This document shows positions 14,936 to 22,381 of a stretch of DNA of 28,904 nucleotides, piece by piece (positions within the stretch are counted from its first letter, which is position 1; each line of letters starts with the position of its first letter). The notes under the pieces were generated by a model. The model was not told the DNA's origin. It worked only from the letters and a program-made list of their open reading frames with translations, and made no database searches. The stretch spans positions 1-28,904 of the forward strand of contig JASFHF010000028.1 in the NCBI GenBank assembly GCA_050123375.1. Reading direction: 5' to 3'. Made by a program: the position numbers and the translations under genes. Origin of the DNA: JASFHF01 sp050123375 (GTDB lineage: Bacteria; Pseudomonadota; Gammaproteobacteria; UBA12402).

Positions 14936-15619
14936 GTGTTGAATAACAATCGAAAAAGAAAAGCTAAATTTATTAATGCTGATAAATATAAAGACGAGTT
15001 TGAACGCTCCAGATGTTTTTTGCCGATAAGTGTCGGACAGCCATATCATGAAGGTGAGAAGTTTGCAGCAACCATTAGATTGGTTAATGATAGTAATTTT
15101 AAAGAATGTGTGATTGTAGTTTGTGATACTTTACAGCGTCATACCATGGCGATTTTTGAGCCAGAAATGGACGAGGAATCTTTATATCAAAAGGCATTGC
15201 AAAATGGTGATGCCTGGATTGAAAGAAATAAAAGCACAATTGAAACTTTAACTATTCCGTATCAAATAGTTCGGTGGAACAAATGGCTATTTTCACCCTT
15301 ATATCAGCAAAAAAGAAAAATTATTGATGAAGCGTATGATACAGATGCTAAATTTAAACAAGCTTTTGATGATACGGTGAGTCAATTTTTAGACCGCATA
15401 AAAAAAAGAAGAAAAGCTATAAATTTATCAATAGCTTTTAATAAAAGTTTAGAATATGTCAAAGAAGAATGTGTGGTTGATGTTTTATGGATAAAGGAGC
15501 AGTTTAGTTTTATTATATACCCGCGTCCAAGACCAATAGCAAAACAAATTGTTTTTGAGAAATTCATAGAAGAAAATCATGAAGGTTTTTTAGGAAGATT
15601 GGTGGTAAAATTCAAATAG
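14936..15619 (+). CDS. tRNA-dependent cyclodipeptide synthase, XYP type, copy 1
   Basis: 227 residues. CDPSs take two aminoacyl-tRNAs and form a cyclic dipeptide (diketopiperazine) in the cytoplasm. Family positions are present: the nucleophilic serine S32 in FLPISVGQPYHEGEKF, the Y174-x3-E178 pair in EYVKEE (Y178 and E182 of AlbC), and Y195-P196 in IIYPRP, which with Gln at the third position after the serine marks the XYP subfamily found in Rickettsiella and Legionella relatives. The N-terminus is strongly basic (NNNRKRKAK), suitable for tRNA contact. The start is GTG, two bases after the transporter stop. The product amino acids cannot be predicted by eye. Confidence 0.8.
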   Translation: MLNNNRKRKAKFINADKYKDEFERSRCFLPISVGQPYHEGEKFAATIRLVNDSNFKECVIVVCDTLQRHTMAIFEPEMDEESLYQKALQNGDAWIERNKSTIETLTIPYQIVRWNKWLFSPLYQQKRKIIDEAYDTDAKFKQAFDDTVSQFLDRIKKRRKAINLSIAFNKSLEYVKEECVVDVLWIKEQFSFIIYPRPRPIAKQIVFEKFIEENHEGFLGRLVVKFK

Positions 15620-15639
15620 ATATTTAAAAAGGTATTTTT

Positions 15640-15720
15640 ATGGATGAATCGATAGTTAAAGAGTTAGAAGAAAAAATTAAACAGTTAGAAACGGGTCAAG
15701 TAATTTATTATAGTAAATAA
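15640..15720 (+). pseudogene. Truncated 5' stub of the histidine-kinase gene
   Basis: A 26-codon reading frame, MDESIVKELEEKIKQLE followed by a new tail, matches the first 17 codons of the intact kinase at 16448 and then switches into duplicated transporter-2 sequence. It has the same AAAAAGG ribosome site as the full gene. It is the scar of the tandem duplication. It may still be translated as a 26-residue peptide, but I see no reason to assign a function. Confidence 0.85.
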
Positions 15721-15739
15721 TGGTGAGGTTACAATAGAA

Positions 15740-16423
15740 GTGTTAAATAACAACCGAAAAAGAAAAGCTAAATTTATTAATGCTGATAAATATAAAGACG
15801 AGTTTGAACGCTCCAGATGTTTTTTGCCGATAAGTGTCGGACAGCCATATCATGAAGGTGAGAAGTTTGCAGCAACCATTAGATTGGTTAATGATAGTAA
15901 TTTTAAAGAATGTGTGATTGTAGTTTGTGATACTTTACAGCGTCATACCATGGCGATTTTTGAGCCAGAAATGGACGAGGAATCTTTATATCAAAAGGCA
16001 TTGCAAAATGGTGATGCCTGGATTGAAAGAAATAAAAGCACAATTGAAACTTTAACTATTCCGTATCAAATAGTTCGGTGGAACAAATGGCTGTTTTCAC
16101 CCTTATATCAGCAAAAAAGAAAAATTATTGATGAAGCGTATGATGCTGATGCTAAATTCAAAAAAGCTTTTGATGACACGGTGAGCCAATTTTTAGACCG
16201 CATAAAAAAAAGAAGAAAAGATATAAATTTATCAATAGCTTTTGATAAAAGTTTAGAATATGTAAAAGAGGAATGTGTGTTTGATTTTTTATGTATAAAA
16301 GATCAGTTTAATTTTGAAATATATCCGCAGTTAAGGTCAAAGGCAAAACAAGTAGTTTATGAAAAATTTATAAAGAAAAGTCATAAAATTTTTTTAAAAA
16401 GACGGGTAGTAAAATTCAAATAG
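15740..16423 (+). CDS. tRNA-dependent cyclodipeptide synthase, XYP type, copy 2
   Basis: 227 residues, identical to copy 1 over the first 135. It then diverges, most strongly in the last 50: around the YP motif copy 1 has FSFIIYPRPRPIAKQ and copy 2 FNFEIYPQLRSKAKQ. The catalytic set is kept (S32, Y174, E178, Y195, P196), so both copies should be active. The changed stretch flanks residues that, in characterised CDPSs, help shape the second aminoacyl pocket, so the two enzymes may make different cyclodipeptides (inference). The start is GTG. The stop is followed after 24 bases by the kinase start. Confidence 0.8.
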   Translation: MLNNNRKRKAKFINADKYKDEFERSRCFLPISVGQPYHEGEKFAATIRLVNDSNFKECVIVVCDTLQRHTMAIFEPEMDEESLYQKALQNGDAWIERNKSTIETLTIPYQIVRWNKWLFSPLYQQKRKIIDEAYDADAKFKKAFDDTVSQFLDRIKKRRKDINLSIAFDKSLEYVKEECVFDFLCIKDQFNFEIYPQLRSKAKQVVYEKFIKKSHKIFLKRRVVKFK

Positions 16424-16447
16424 ATGTTTATGCAAAAAGGTATTTTT

Positions 16448-17668
16448 ATGGATGAATCAATTATTAAACAATTAAAGGAAAAAATTAAGCAACTAGAAAC
16501 ACAAAACAAATATTTAACCAATATTATTGAACTAATGCCGGTTAATGTTTATTGGAAAGATAAAAATGCTGTGTGTGCTGGTTGTAACAAAAACGTGCTA
16601 AAAATTTTGGGGTTAAAATCCTATGATGAATATATTGGGAAAACAGATATAGATCTTTTAGGTGAGATTGATGGTAGGAAAATATTTGACAAAGATAGAG
16701 AAATTATGCGGTCAAAAAAGCCAAGAATGATGGAAGAAATTGTTGTTCGTCAAGGAAGCAAAGAAGCCTATTTTTTAACTAGTAAAGCGCCTATTTTGGA
16801 TGATAACAATAATGTAATTGGTCTTATAGGCGTGTCGTATGATATTACCCGGCAAAAACAGAGCGAAGAGGCATTACGACAGGAAAAGATAAAATCAAAA
16901 TTGCAGGAGGAGAGATTGCAGGTTCTCAAAGCTGTTGGGGCGAGTGTTGCGCATGAGCTGCGTACGCCGTTAAGATCAATTGGGAGTGCTGCTTCATCTG
17001 TGATTTTGTATCTTCCGGAATTATTAGGTGCATACAAGTTGGCAAAGGAAGCAAATTTGCCGGTTAAGGTTATTAGAAATAAAAATATTGAATTATTAAA
17101 ATCTTTGCCTGAAGACATTATGCTGGAAATTGATTCCGTTAATACCATTATTAATATGTTGTTAATGAATATCAAAGAATCAGATATGCTGCCAAAAGAA
17201 TTTGAGGAGTTGCATGTAAGTCAATGTGTGCAGGATGCGCTTAATAGATATCCTTTTCAGGAAAGACATAAATCCTGGGTGGTGTGGGATAGTTCTAAAG
17301 AAGAAGATTTTGTGTTTAAAGGGAATAAACTTTTATTTGAACATATTATTTTTAATTTAATGAAGAATGCGCTTTATTATGTCGAAAAGGCTCATGGGAA
17401 AAGCGGAGGAAAAATCACCATAAAGCTTGAGAAAGGAGAAAAAGAAAATCGATTGTATTTTAAAGATAATGGAACGGGAATTTCGGAAGATGTTTTACCT
17501 AAAATATTTGATGATTTTTTTAGCAGAACAATGCATGGTACAGGAATAGGTTTATCATTTTGTAGATCGGCAATTAAAAAAATGGGCGGTTCAATTAATT
17601 GTCGTTCAAAAGAAGGAGAATTCACCGAGTTTGTATTGAATTTTCCAGTTCATAAGAGTAAAGTTTGA
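16448..17668 (+). CDS. PAS-domain histidine kinase, Lqs/Cqs-like transmitter
   Basis: 406 residues from the ATG at 16448, preferred over in-frame ATGs at 16424 and 16433 because the duplicated stub conserves only this start and its AAAAGG site. A short coiled coil (1-24) is followed by a PAS domain (about 23-135, ending IGVSYDITRQKQSEE), a linker helix, the HisKA box with H169 in ASVAHELRTPLRSI, and an ATPase domain with N303/N307, DNGTGIS (340-346) and GTGIGL (364-369). No transmembrane segment is present, so it senses a cytoplasmic ligand, perhaps a diffusible cyclodipeptide. The stretch after H169 (a hydrophobic helix and the ANLPVKVIRNKN motif) resembles LqsS/CqsS-type kinases; this resemblance is from memory. 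Confidence 0.8.
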   Translation: MDESIIKQLKEKIKQLETQNKYLTNIIELMPVNVYWKDKNAVCAGCNKNVLKILGLKSYDEYIGKTDIDLLGEIDGRKIFDKDREIMRSKKPRMMEEIVVRQGSKEAYFLTSKAPILDDNNNVIGLIGVSYDITRQKQSEEALRQEKIKSKLQEERLQVLKAVGASVAHELRTPLRSIGSAASSVILYLPELLGAYKLAKEANLPVKVIRNKNIELLKSLPEDIMLEIDSVNTIINMLLMNIKESDMLPKEFEELHVSQCVQDALNRYPFQERHKSWVVWDSSKEEDFVFKGNKLLFEHIIFNLMKNALYYVEKAHGKSGGKITIKLEKGEKENRLYFKDNGTGISEDVLPKIFDDFFSRTMHGTGIGLSFCRSAIKKMGGSINCRSKEGEFTEFVLNFPVHKSKV

Positions 17669-17707
17669 AAAGTTTGGGATGAGAAAATTAAAAAGGGAGA
17701 TTATATT

Positions 17708-18727
17708 ATGTCCGATAAAAAAATCGCTTGTTGTTTTTATCCTACCAAAGTTATTGTTATAGACGATCAACAATCATATCTTAATCGCATTAGTTTGGAA
17801 ATTGGAAAGGATATAGATATTGATTGCTTTGCTGAGGCAAAAGAAGCAGTTGATTTTTTAAAAAAACAACCTAAAGTTGATTTTTTATCAAGCAAGTTGC
17901 TTTCATCGCTAAAAGATCGTGAAAATATCGGAGATCTTGAAAACGATTATATAGAGCGTGCATATACTGCGATTAATGTTTTTGATATACACAAAATGAT
18001 TTATAATACTGATCGTTTCAAACAGATAATTGTAATAATTGTTGATTATGCAATGCCCGAAATGGATGGTTTGCAAGTTAGTGAGGCATTAAAAAACATA
18101 CCATTTAAAATTATCATGCTTACTGGCAAAGCGCCGCCCGATGTGGTTATTAAGGCTTTTAATGCGGGATTTATTCATAGATATGTTAGCAAAGATTCTT
18201 CTGATTTTAAAAAAGAACTTGAAAACGCAATCTTTGATTTACAAAAAGCTTATTTTTATGAATCTTCAGAGACAGCCATAAAAAGCTTAGCGATTAGTCC
18301 AACAAGTTGTTTGGGCGATACAAAATTTGCTGAATTTTTTAATGAATTTTGCCGTAAAGAAAATGTTGTTGAATACTATTTGATGAATGAAGCCGGAAGT
18401 TATTTATTATTAGATATGCAGGGTAACCCAAGTATATTAGCGGTAAAAACTGAAAGGGATATGAGTGAATATGCAGAAATAGCCAGAGACTATGATGCGC
18501 CGCAAAAAATCACAGAGGCTTTAACATCTTATAAAAAATTATTATTTTTATTTAATGAGGATGATCAGTATAATGTGCCGATAGAAAATTGGGATGATTA
18601 TAGCTATCCTGCTACTAAGCTAAAAGGTGACAAAGATATATTTTATTATTCTCACATTAAAAATGTGGATAAATATGATATTGATAAAAGCAAAATAGTT
18701 TCTTATCAGTCGTTTTTAGAAGCTTGA
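17708..18727 (+). CDS. LqsR-like response regulator with atypical receiver
   Basis: 339 residues. Receiver elements are present but stretched: the acidic pair D19-D20 in KVIVIDDQQ, then an insertion of about 45 residues, then the phospho-acceptor D113 in IIVDYAMPEMDG, the Thr in IIMLTGK and Lys in RYVSKDSS. A normal receiver has its Asp near position 55; Legionella LqsR is similar in length and has its Asp near 108, so this is likely an LqsR relative. The C-terminal half (about 200-339) has no DNA-binding motif I recognise; it contains LMNEAGSYLLLDMQG and may be an output or dimerisation domain. The gene lies 39 bases after the kinase stop with an AAGGGAG ribosome site, so the two form a pair. 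Confidence 0.7.
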   Translation: MSDKKIACCFYPTKVIVIDDQQSYLNRISLEIGKDIDIDCFAEAKEAVDFLKKQPKVDFLSSKLLSSLKDRENIGDLENDYIERAYTAINVFDIHKMIYNTDRFKQIIVIIVDYAMPEMDGLQVSEALKNIPFKIIMLTGKAPPDVVIKAFNAGFIHRYVSKDSSDFKKELENAIFDLQKAYFYESSETAIKSLAISPTSCLGDTKFAEFFNEFCRKENVVEYYLMNEAGSYLLLDMQGNPSILAVKTERDMSEYAEIARDYDAPQKITEALTSYKKLLFLFNEDDQYNVPIENWDDYSYPATKLKGDKDIFYYSHIKNVDKYDIDKSKIVSYQSFLEA

Positions 18728-18762
18728 TTTTGGTAAATGGCGTAACCTTTTTGCTTAAGTAG

Positions 18763-18792
18763 TTGTAATCCCCTGTACATTTTTGTTACACT
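18763..18792 (+). promoter_or_regulatory. Predicted lipB promoter, near-leaderless
   Basis: TTGTAA (18763-18768), 18-base spacer, TACACT (18787-18792). Transcription would start at 18799, one base before the ATG, and no ribosome site is present. Confidence 0.5.
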
Positions 18793-18799
18793 ACCCGCC

Positions 18800-19435
18800 A
18801 TGAGCGATGATGTCCTTATCAAGAAAATCGAGCAAGGTGATTACCAGAAAATTTGGCAGCAGATGATGGATTTTACCCAAAATCGAACATCTGATGCGCC
18901 AGATGAAATTTGGCTGGTTGAACATGATCCAGTGTTTACCCAAGGTATGGCGGGCAAGCCTAAGCATGTGCTTAATCCGGGAAATATTCCAGTAGTGCAG
19001 ACTGATCGCGGCGGTCAAGTTACTTATCATGGACCAGGTCAATTGGTAGTTTATCCGTTGATTGATTTACGCCGTGCCAAAATCGGGATTAAGCAGTATG
19101 TTGGAATTCTTGAAGAAACCACGATTCAATTATTAGCTGATTATGGTATTGCAGTGGGAATTCATGAAGGAGCGCCAGGAGTTTATGTGGGCGACGCAAA
19201 AATTTGTTCGATTGGTTTGCGTGTTAGGCGTGGATGCAGTTATCATGGTTTGGCGTTAAATGTTAGCATGGATTTAGAGCCGTTTTTGCGGATTAATCCA
19301 TGTGGATTTCGAAAATTAGCTATGACACAGATAAAAGATTTTGTTAATGATATAAAATTTTCTGAAGTTGAAAATAAAATTTGTAAATATTTAATTGAGA
19401 ACATTTATGACAGAAAAACAAAAACCATTACGTAA
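18800..19435 (+). CDS. lipB: Octanoyl-[acyl-carrier-protein]:protein N-octanoyltransferase LipB
   Basis: 211 residues, full length. LipB moves octanoate from ACP to lysines of lipoyl-dependent enzymes. Motifs are RGGQVTYHGPGQLVVYP (71-86), the catalytic lysine K134 in VGDAKICSIG and the acyl-thioester cysteine C168 in RINPCGFR. It overlaps lipA by 29 bases, so lipA translation depends on its passage. The ATG has no ribosome site and coincides with the predicted transcript start. Confidence 0.95.
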   Translation: MSDDVLIKKIEQGDYQKIWQQMMDFTQNRTSDAPDEIWLVEHDPVFTQGMAGKPKHVLNPGNIPVVQTDRGGQVTYHGPGQLVVYPLIDLRRAKIGIKQYVGILEETTIQLLADYGIAVGIHEGAPGVYVGDAKICSIGLRVRRGCSYHGLALNVSMDLEPFLRINPCGFRKLAMTQIKDFVNDIKFSEVENKICKYLIENIYDRKTKTIT

Positions 19436-20270
19436 ACCAGAATGGATTCGCGTGCAGCTAGCTGCAGGCAATAAAGGGGAAAAAGTAAATAAAATTTTGC
19501 GTGAAGGCGATCATGTGACCGTATGCGAAGAAGCAAATTGTCCTAATCGTGCAGAGTGTTATGGCTGTGGTACGGCAACTTTTATGATTATGGGAGATGT
19601 TTGCACGCGCAATTGTAAATTTTGTAATGTCGCACATGGCAAACCTCAGCCATTAGATATAAATGAACCGAATAAATTGGCCGCAACAGTTGCGATGATG
19701 AAATTAAAGTATGTAGTGGTTACTTCAGTTGATCGTGATGATTTGTCTGATGGTGGTGCTGCACATTATGCGGCGACAATTAAAGCTGTTCGCGAAAAAA
19801 ATCCTGAAACTAAAATTGAAATTTTAACGCCGGATTTTCGCGGCTGTATGCAAACAGCTTTAGAAATTTTATCTGAAAATCCTGCCGACGTTTTTAACCA
19901 TAACTTAGAAACTGTGCCAAGGCTTTTTAAAGCAATTACCCCGAGTTGTGATTATCAATCATCATTAAATTTATTGTGCGAACATAAAAAACTTTTACCT
20001 AATGTTCCAACCAAATCTGGTTTAATGGTTGGCCTTGGTGAGACGGATGAAGAAGTCTTGGAAGTGTTAAAAAATTTGCGCGCGCATGAAGTCGACATGT
20101 TAACTATCGGACAATATTTGCAGCCAAGTCATAAACATGTTCCAGTTGAGCGTTATGTTACTCCGGAAAAATTTGCAGAATTTAAACAGCTTGCATTAAA
20201 AATGGGATTTAAGCGGGTTGCCAGCGGCCCAATGGTTCGTTCTTCTTATCATGCTGAGATACAGGTTTGA
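19407..20270 (+). CDS. lipA: Lipoyl synthase LipA (radical SAM)
   Basis: 287 residues from the ATG at 19407 (GAGA just upstream); an in-frame TTG at 19395 would add four residues and is less likely. LipA inserts two sulfurs into the protein-bound octanoyl group. Both iron-sulfur sets are intact: the auxiliary cluster C40-X4-C45-X5-C51 and the radical SAM C66-X3-C70-X2-C73. The C-terminal RSSYHA serine ligand is also present. It shares the message with lipB. A four-unit repeat array begins ten bases after the stop. Confidence 0.97.
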   Translation: MTEKQKPLRKPEWIRVQLAAGNKGEKVNKILREGDHVTVCEEANCPNRAECYGCGTATFMIMGDVCTRNCKFCNVAHGKPQPLDINEPNKLAATVAMMKLKYVVVTSVDRDDLSDGGAAHYAATIKAVREKNPETKIEILTPDFRGCMQTALEILSENPADVFNHNLETVPRLFKAITPSCDYQSSLNLLCEHKKLLPNVPTKSGLMVGLGETDEEVLEVLKNLRAHEVDMLTIGQYLQPSHKHVPVERYVTPEKFAEFKQLALKMGFKRVASGPMVRSSYHAEIQV

Positions 20271-20280
20271 TCTTATGTTA

Positions 20281-20336
20281 AGTTGTCAACCAAGAGGTTG
20301 ACAACCTTTTGGTTGACAACCAGTAGGTTGTCAAAC
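20281..20336. repeat. Four-unit array of 11-bp near-palindromes (GGTTGWCAACC), period 15
   Basis: Units at 20281-20291, 20296-20306, 20311-20321 and 20326-20336 are each GGTTG[T/A]CAACC or one-to-two-base variants (the outer two are slightly degenerate), separated by different 4-base spacers (AAGA, TTTT, AGTA). Fifteen-base spacing of palindromic sites suggests cooperative protein binding, or a multi-hairpin end for the lipA transcript. It is not a CRISPR array. Confidence 0.8.
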
Positions 20337-20388
20337 TATAACTGAGTGTCATCCTTATTATGTAAATGCTTTATGTCGTAAAATATGG

Positions 20389-20712
20389 ATGAAATGTTTG
20401 AATAAGCCCCCCACTTTAGTAGACGTAACGAAGACTTGGGGAGAATATATATTGCAAGAGGAATCAAGAATCGCCAAAGAATTAACAACATTAAATGAGA
20501 CGCAAAAGAAATTATTGATTTTAATTGCAGATGGACAAATTTATTCAGTAGTACCTAGGTCTGCTTTACATAAAATGAATATTTCTAGGCAAGCAGCTAC
20601 AAAAGCGTTAACGATATTATGCCAAAAAGATTATTTGTATAAAGACACATCTGGAAAATATTTGATTATTGACCCGCTCTTAAAGGCATCCTTACAGTTT
20701 TTTTATTTGTAA
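20389..20712 (+). pseudogene. C-terminal remnant of an ATP-binding (AAA/archaeal-ATPase-like) protein
   Basis: 107 residues resembling only the C-terminal winged-helix end of AAA-type ATPases: TLNETQKKLLILIADGQ, SALHKMNISRQAATKALTILCQKDYLY (helix-turn-helix) and GKYLIIDPLLKASLQFF. The nucleotide-binding part expected before it is missing, and lipA lies only about 120 bases upstream, so the gene is probably a deletion remnant. A small stand-alone helix-turn-helix regulator, perhaps using the adjacent GGTTGWCAACC array, is a less likely alternative. No good ribosome site is seen. Confidence 0.5.
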
Positions 20713-20735
20713 CAGTTTTGTTACAAATTTTTTCT
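20706..20735 (+). terminator. Intrinsic terminator overlapping the stop of the ATPase remnant
   Basis: TTTGTAAC (20706-20713) pairs with GTTACAAA (20720-20727) around a six-base loop, followed by a T-run (20728-20733). The stop codon is inside the stem. Confidence 0.7.
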
Positions 20736-20806
20736 TAACTGACATAGTCTTGTTACTTTACTTCTCTATACTTCCTGCACGATATAACTTTATAGGAGTA
20801 TAGAAA

Positions 20807-21082
20807 ATGAAAAAAATCATTCTAGCGTTAATAGCATCAGGTGCTTTATTAATTGCAGCAGGCAGCGCTTATGCAGGTGGGCCAGCTCCATCATTAACTC
20901 ATTCACACTCAGGTCCACGCACACATACCCGGGCGCATGAGTCGATCAGTTTTCATTTTGGTTTTGGTCCGCGTCATTGTCGTCCAGACCCTGGATATTG
21001 GAGATGGCGCCGCTGGCATCGCGCGAATTGGCGTTGGCATCATAGGCATTGTGGATTTAGACATTATCATCGTTGTTGGTAG
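20807..21082 (+). CDS. Small secreted His/Trp/Arg-rich protein
   Basis: 91 residues with a clean signal peptide (MKKIILALIASGALLIAAGSAYA, cut after residue 23). The mature 68 residues hold two His-rich stretches (SLTHSHSGPRTHTRAHE, SFHFGFGPRHC) and a cationic tail dense in Trp, Arg and His (YWRWRRWHRANWRWHHRHC). Three cysteines are present. Many histidines suggest metal binding in the periplasm; the Trp/Arg-rich tail also resembles membrane-active peptides. No family is recognised. Ribosome site TAGGAG lies about 12 bases before the ATG. It is a stand-alone gene between two terminators. Confidence 0.7.
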   Translation: MKKIILALIASGALLIAAGSAYAGGPAPSLTHSHSGPRTHTRAHESISFHFGFGPRHCRPDPGYWRWRRWHRANWRWHHRHCGFRHYHRCW

Positions 21083-21100
21083 TAGATAAGAACAGCCTGG

Positions 21101-21131
21101 ATCCCGCGGTCAACTTACTGGGCCGCGGGAT
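21101..21131. terminator. GC-rich palindrome, probable bidirectional terminator
   Basis: ATCCCGCGG (21101-21109) pairs with CCGCGGGAT (21123-21131) around a 13-base loop. It lies between the convergent His-rich peptide gene and the DUF4143 ATPase gene. The sequence resembles a widely scattered bacterial palindrome that reads GGATCCCGCGG...CCGCGGGATGAC (from memory) and is much more GC-rich than its surroundings. Confidence 0.7.
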
Positions 21132-21148
21132 GACGGGTTTTGTTATGG

Positions 21149-22375
21149 TCATATTAAATAACGTAAAAAAATATCGGCGCTGATAATCAATATTTCACCA
21201 TATTCAGTTGTGATTTTTTCATAGATATTGGACTGATTTACAACCTGTAAACCGCGTTTACAAGGAAGAAGTTTTAAAAAAGTTTTCCAATTTTGTGATA
21301 ATTTATTTTGATTGAGTTTAACTTCAATTGGCAGCCACGGCTCCTTATTTTTTAACAGGATAAAATCAATTTCCTGGCCATCTTTGTTACGCAAAAACCG
21401 TAATTCAAAATTTCCATGTCCGGTGTCTGATAAATAATTACAATATTTCAGTAAATGTGAAGCAATTAAATTTTCAAATCTGGCAGCTTGGTTTTCTATT
21501 TCACTCCAATCCCATAAATAAATTTTACCCATTTTTTTTACGGAGCGTTTAAGTGAATTTGTGTAGGGTTTGATTTCATAATGGTAATAAAGTTCTTGTA
21601 GGCAGGTTAGCCATCTTCGCATGGTGCCGTATGTTACTTCTAAGTCTTCGCTTAATGATTGTACGCTTAAAGGATTGGCCGCTTTTTCAGGTAATAAAGA
21701 AGCCAACATTTCGATTTGGCTTAATTCATGAATTCTACTTAGGTCGCGCAAATCTTCACGAATAATTTTTTCCAAACGGTTTTTACGCCATAAGTTAAGC
21801 GTTTTCTCGCTTGCTGCTAATAAAGGTTCTGGAAACGGGCCAAATTTATTTAATAAACGCAAATATTTTGCTGCTGTTTTGTTTTGTGCATTTTTTCCGG
21901 TAAATAACGTCGTAATTAAATTTTCCGGTAATATCATTTTACTTTTCAAAAGTTCAGCAAGGGAAAAAGGATGCAGCAAAAAATGATAATAACGACCCAT
22001 TAAACTATCACTTCCTTTGCGGTACGTATTTAAGCGCGCGCTGCCGGTGACCAATATATCATTTGTTTTATCCATGGTGTCGAAAATTCCTTTTAATGAT
22101 CTTTTCCACAATTTTGCTTTATGAATTTCATCTAAAATGATTAATGGTTTAGTTTTATTTTTTGGTTGGATGAGTATTTGCGAAGGATTTTTTGTCCATA
22201 AGCGTCTAAAAATAGTTTCGTCCCAATTGTAATATTTGCCGCACCCTCTTTGTTGCAGCAAGTGCTTGCTCATAGTAGTTTTGCCCACTTGACGCGGGCC
22301 TGAAACAAAAGCCATTTTGTTGTTGGCAAAACAGATATTCGAAATAGTTTGTTCTAAATAACGAGTTTTAGACAT
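21149..22375 (-). CDS. P-loop ATPase with DUF4143 domain
   Basis: 408 residues. The N-terminal AAA-type domain has Walker A GPRQVGKTT (26-34) and Walker B LIILDEIHK (D82, E83), plus ITGSARL-like sensor VTGSARL. The C-terminal DUF4143 domain contains the nuclease-like core with EIDFILLKNKEPWLPIEVKLN. Such proteins are common, mobile and of unknown function; roles in toxin-antitoxin-like or defence contexts have been suggested. Its promoter lies inside the hairpin at 22389-22437 and its ATG falls at the predicted transcript start. Convergent with the His-rich peptide gene. Confidence 0.85.
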   Translation of the reverse strand: MSKTRYLEQTISNICFANNKMAFVSGPRQVGKTTMSKHLLQQRGCGKYYNWDETIFRRLWTKNPSQILIQPKNKTKPLIILDEIHKAKLWKRSLKGIFDTMDKTNDILVTGSARLNTYRKGSDSLMGRYYHFLLHPFSLAELLKSKMILPENLITTLFTGKNAQNKTAAKYLRLLNKFGPFPEPLLAASEKTLNLWRKNRLEKIIREDLRDLSRIHELSQIEMLASLLPEKAANPLSVQSLSEDLEVTYGTMRRWLTCLQELYYHYEIKPYTNSLKRSVKKMGKIYLWDWSEIENQAARFENLIASHLLKYCNYLSDTGHGNFELRFLRNKDGQEIDFILLKNKEPWLPIEVKLNQNKLSQNWKTFLKLLPCKRGLQVVNQSNIYEKITTEYGEILIISADIFLRYLI

Positions 22376-22381
22376 ACGGCT

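Larger units (their letters stand above)
14891..16500 (+). repeat. 805-bp tandem duplication (two units)
   Basis: Unit 1 is about 14891-15695 and unit 2 about 15696-16500. Each holds the last 42 bases of transporter 2, a whole CDPS gene and the first ~55 bases of the histidine-kinase gene. At the junction a kinase start runs directly into a transporter tail (TAATTTATTATAGTAAA). A stretch of about 330 bases inside the CDPS genes appears identical between units, whereas flanks and 3' parts have diverged, which suggests later gene conversion. Confidence 0.9.

Noticed and set aside
20281..20336. Repeat-spacer pattern considered as a CRISPR array
   Set aside because: Units are 11 bases and spacers 4 bases, far below CRISPR sizes, and no cas genes are nearby.
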